NCBI GenBank assembly: GCA_041584015.1
Contig: JBFHES010000082.1
Location: forward strand, 1 to 16,392
Source of the DNA: JBFHES01 sp041584015
GTDB lineage: Bacteria; Bacteroidota; Bacteroidia; Bacteroidales; M50B96
DNA: 16,392 nucleotides
Reading direction: 5' to 3'
The first letter of the stretch is position 1, and the number at the start of each line of letters is the position of its first letter. The notes under the pieces were generated by a model. It was not told the origin of the DNA, did no database searches, and saw nothing but the letters and a program-made list of their open reading frames with translations. Shown here piece by piece: positions 16,065 to 16,392 of this stretch. Made by a program: the position numbers and the translations under genes.

Positions 16065-16392
16065 TTAGCCTGCCATTTCTTTTATTTCATCCATTATTTT
16101 CTTGGCCAACAAGTCAGCTTTTCCTGGACTTTTTGCCTCAGAGTATATTCTAATAATTGGCTCTGTATTCGATTTTCTTAAATGAACCCAGTTTTCAGCA
16201 AAATCAATTTTAACACCATCAATGTCGTTTACTTGTTCGCTGGCATATTTCTTCTTCATGCCTTCCAAGATTGCATCAACATCTAGTTCGGGAGATAGTT
16301 GGATCTTATTTTTCGACATGAAGTAAGCCGGGTAATCGGCTCGCATTTTAGAGCATGTTTTCCCTTCTTTTACATAATGAGATAAGAACAAA
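16065..16392 (-). CDS. glmM: Phosphoglucosamine mutase / phosphomannomutase, C-terminal part only
   Basis: The frame is open to the right edge; the TTG near 16391 is an internal Leu codon, not a start. The visible 109 codons are the C-terminal domain of an alpha-D-phosphohexomutase. It holds the phosphate-binding loop of that domain as RKSNTEPIIRIYSEA (about 16135-16180), where the usual Pro after Arg is Lys, and DGVKIDFAENWVHL just before it. These enzymes interconvert glucosamine-6-P and glucosamine-1-P (GlmM, cell-wall precursor supply) or the mannose/glucose equivalents in the cytoplasm. The wording RKSNTEP is what I recall for Bacteroidota proteins labelled GlmM, but the active-site serine and sugar-binding loop lie outside the window, so substrate is not proven. 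Confidence 0.8.
   Translation of the reverse strand, partial: LFLSHYVKEGKTCSKMRADYPAYFMSKNKIQLSPELDVDAILEGMKKKYASEQVNDIDGVKIDFAENWVHLRKSNTEPIIRIYSEAKSPGKADLLAKKIMDEIKEMAG

Noticed and set aside
16389..16392. Start codon for the mutase fragment at the right edge
   Set aside because: The codon is TTG inside a domain whose N-terminal three quarters are missing, so it is an internal Leu and the gene continues outside.
1..16392. CRISPR arrays, insertion sequences, phage genes, tRNA or rRNA
   Set aside because: Looked for direct repeats with spacers, transposase or integrase motifs and cloverleaf or ribosomal signatures; none could be supported by eye.

Overview
The window looks like chromosomal DNA of a Bacteroidota bacterium, probably an environmental or marine member of the Bacteroidia/Marinilabiliales/Cytophagales range; the exact order cannot be fixed from this sequence. 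The grounds are: type A and type B C-terminal sorting domains of the type IX secretion system (T9SS), a PorP/SprF-family protein, a TonB-dependent receptor with an N-terminal carboxypeptidase-like extension, a short archaeal/eukaryote-like prolyl-tRNA synthetase, AT-rich DNA, near absence of Shine-Dalgarno sequences, and promoter-like boxes of the Bacteroidota type (TTTG, about 20 bases, TAnnTTTG). No tRNA, rRNA, CRISPR array, insertion sequence or phage gene was seen.

Layout. Bases 2-2221 (+) hold the 3' part of a secreted Asp-box/sortilin-like propeller protein ending in a type A sorting domain. After a 60-base gap with a promoter-like sequence comes a TonB-dependent outer-membrane receptor (2282-4711, +). 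Convergent to it is a leftward two-gene unit: a 905-residue type B T9SS cargo with a propeller, a PKD-like domain and five Ig-like repeats (8444-5727), then a PorP/SprF partner 12 bases downstream (5714-4749). Further right, still leftward, are a secreted M49-like metallopeptidase (10381-8711) with a clear terminator, a cytoplasmic protein of unknown function (11111-10425), and proS (12663-11188) with its own terminator. Divergent from proS is a low-complexity lipoprotein with four compositional blocks: acidic, Tyr/Gly, Ser/Thr, and Ser/Lys/Arg (12758-14488, +). It is followed by an OmpP1/FadL-like outer-membrane beta-barrel (14553-15986, +). A very long perfect hairpin (16000-16043) separates that gene from the 3' end of a phosphoglucosamine/phosphomannomutase gene running in from the right edge (16392-16065, -).

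How it fits together. Except for proS, the sugar-phosphate mutase and the 228-residue unknown, every product carries an export signal or, for the truncated first gene, an export sorting domain; most are predicted for the outer membrane or cell surface. The cargo/PorP pair is the clearest functional unit: PorP/SprF-like proteins are commonly encoded next to type B cargo and help it to be secreted or anchored. The most unusual product is the block-structured lipoprotein at 12758-14488, which resembles no enzyme and looks like a structural or adhesive surface polymer. I do not see a complete novel system; the strongest leads are this lipoprotein, the cargo/PorP unit, the HExxH-type M49 peptidase and the unknown gene beside it.
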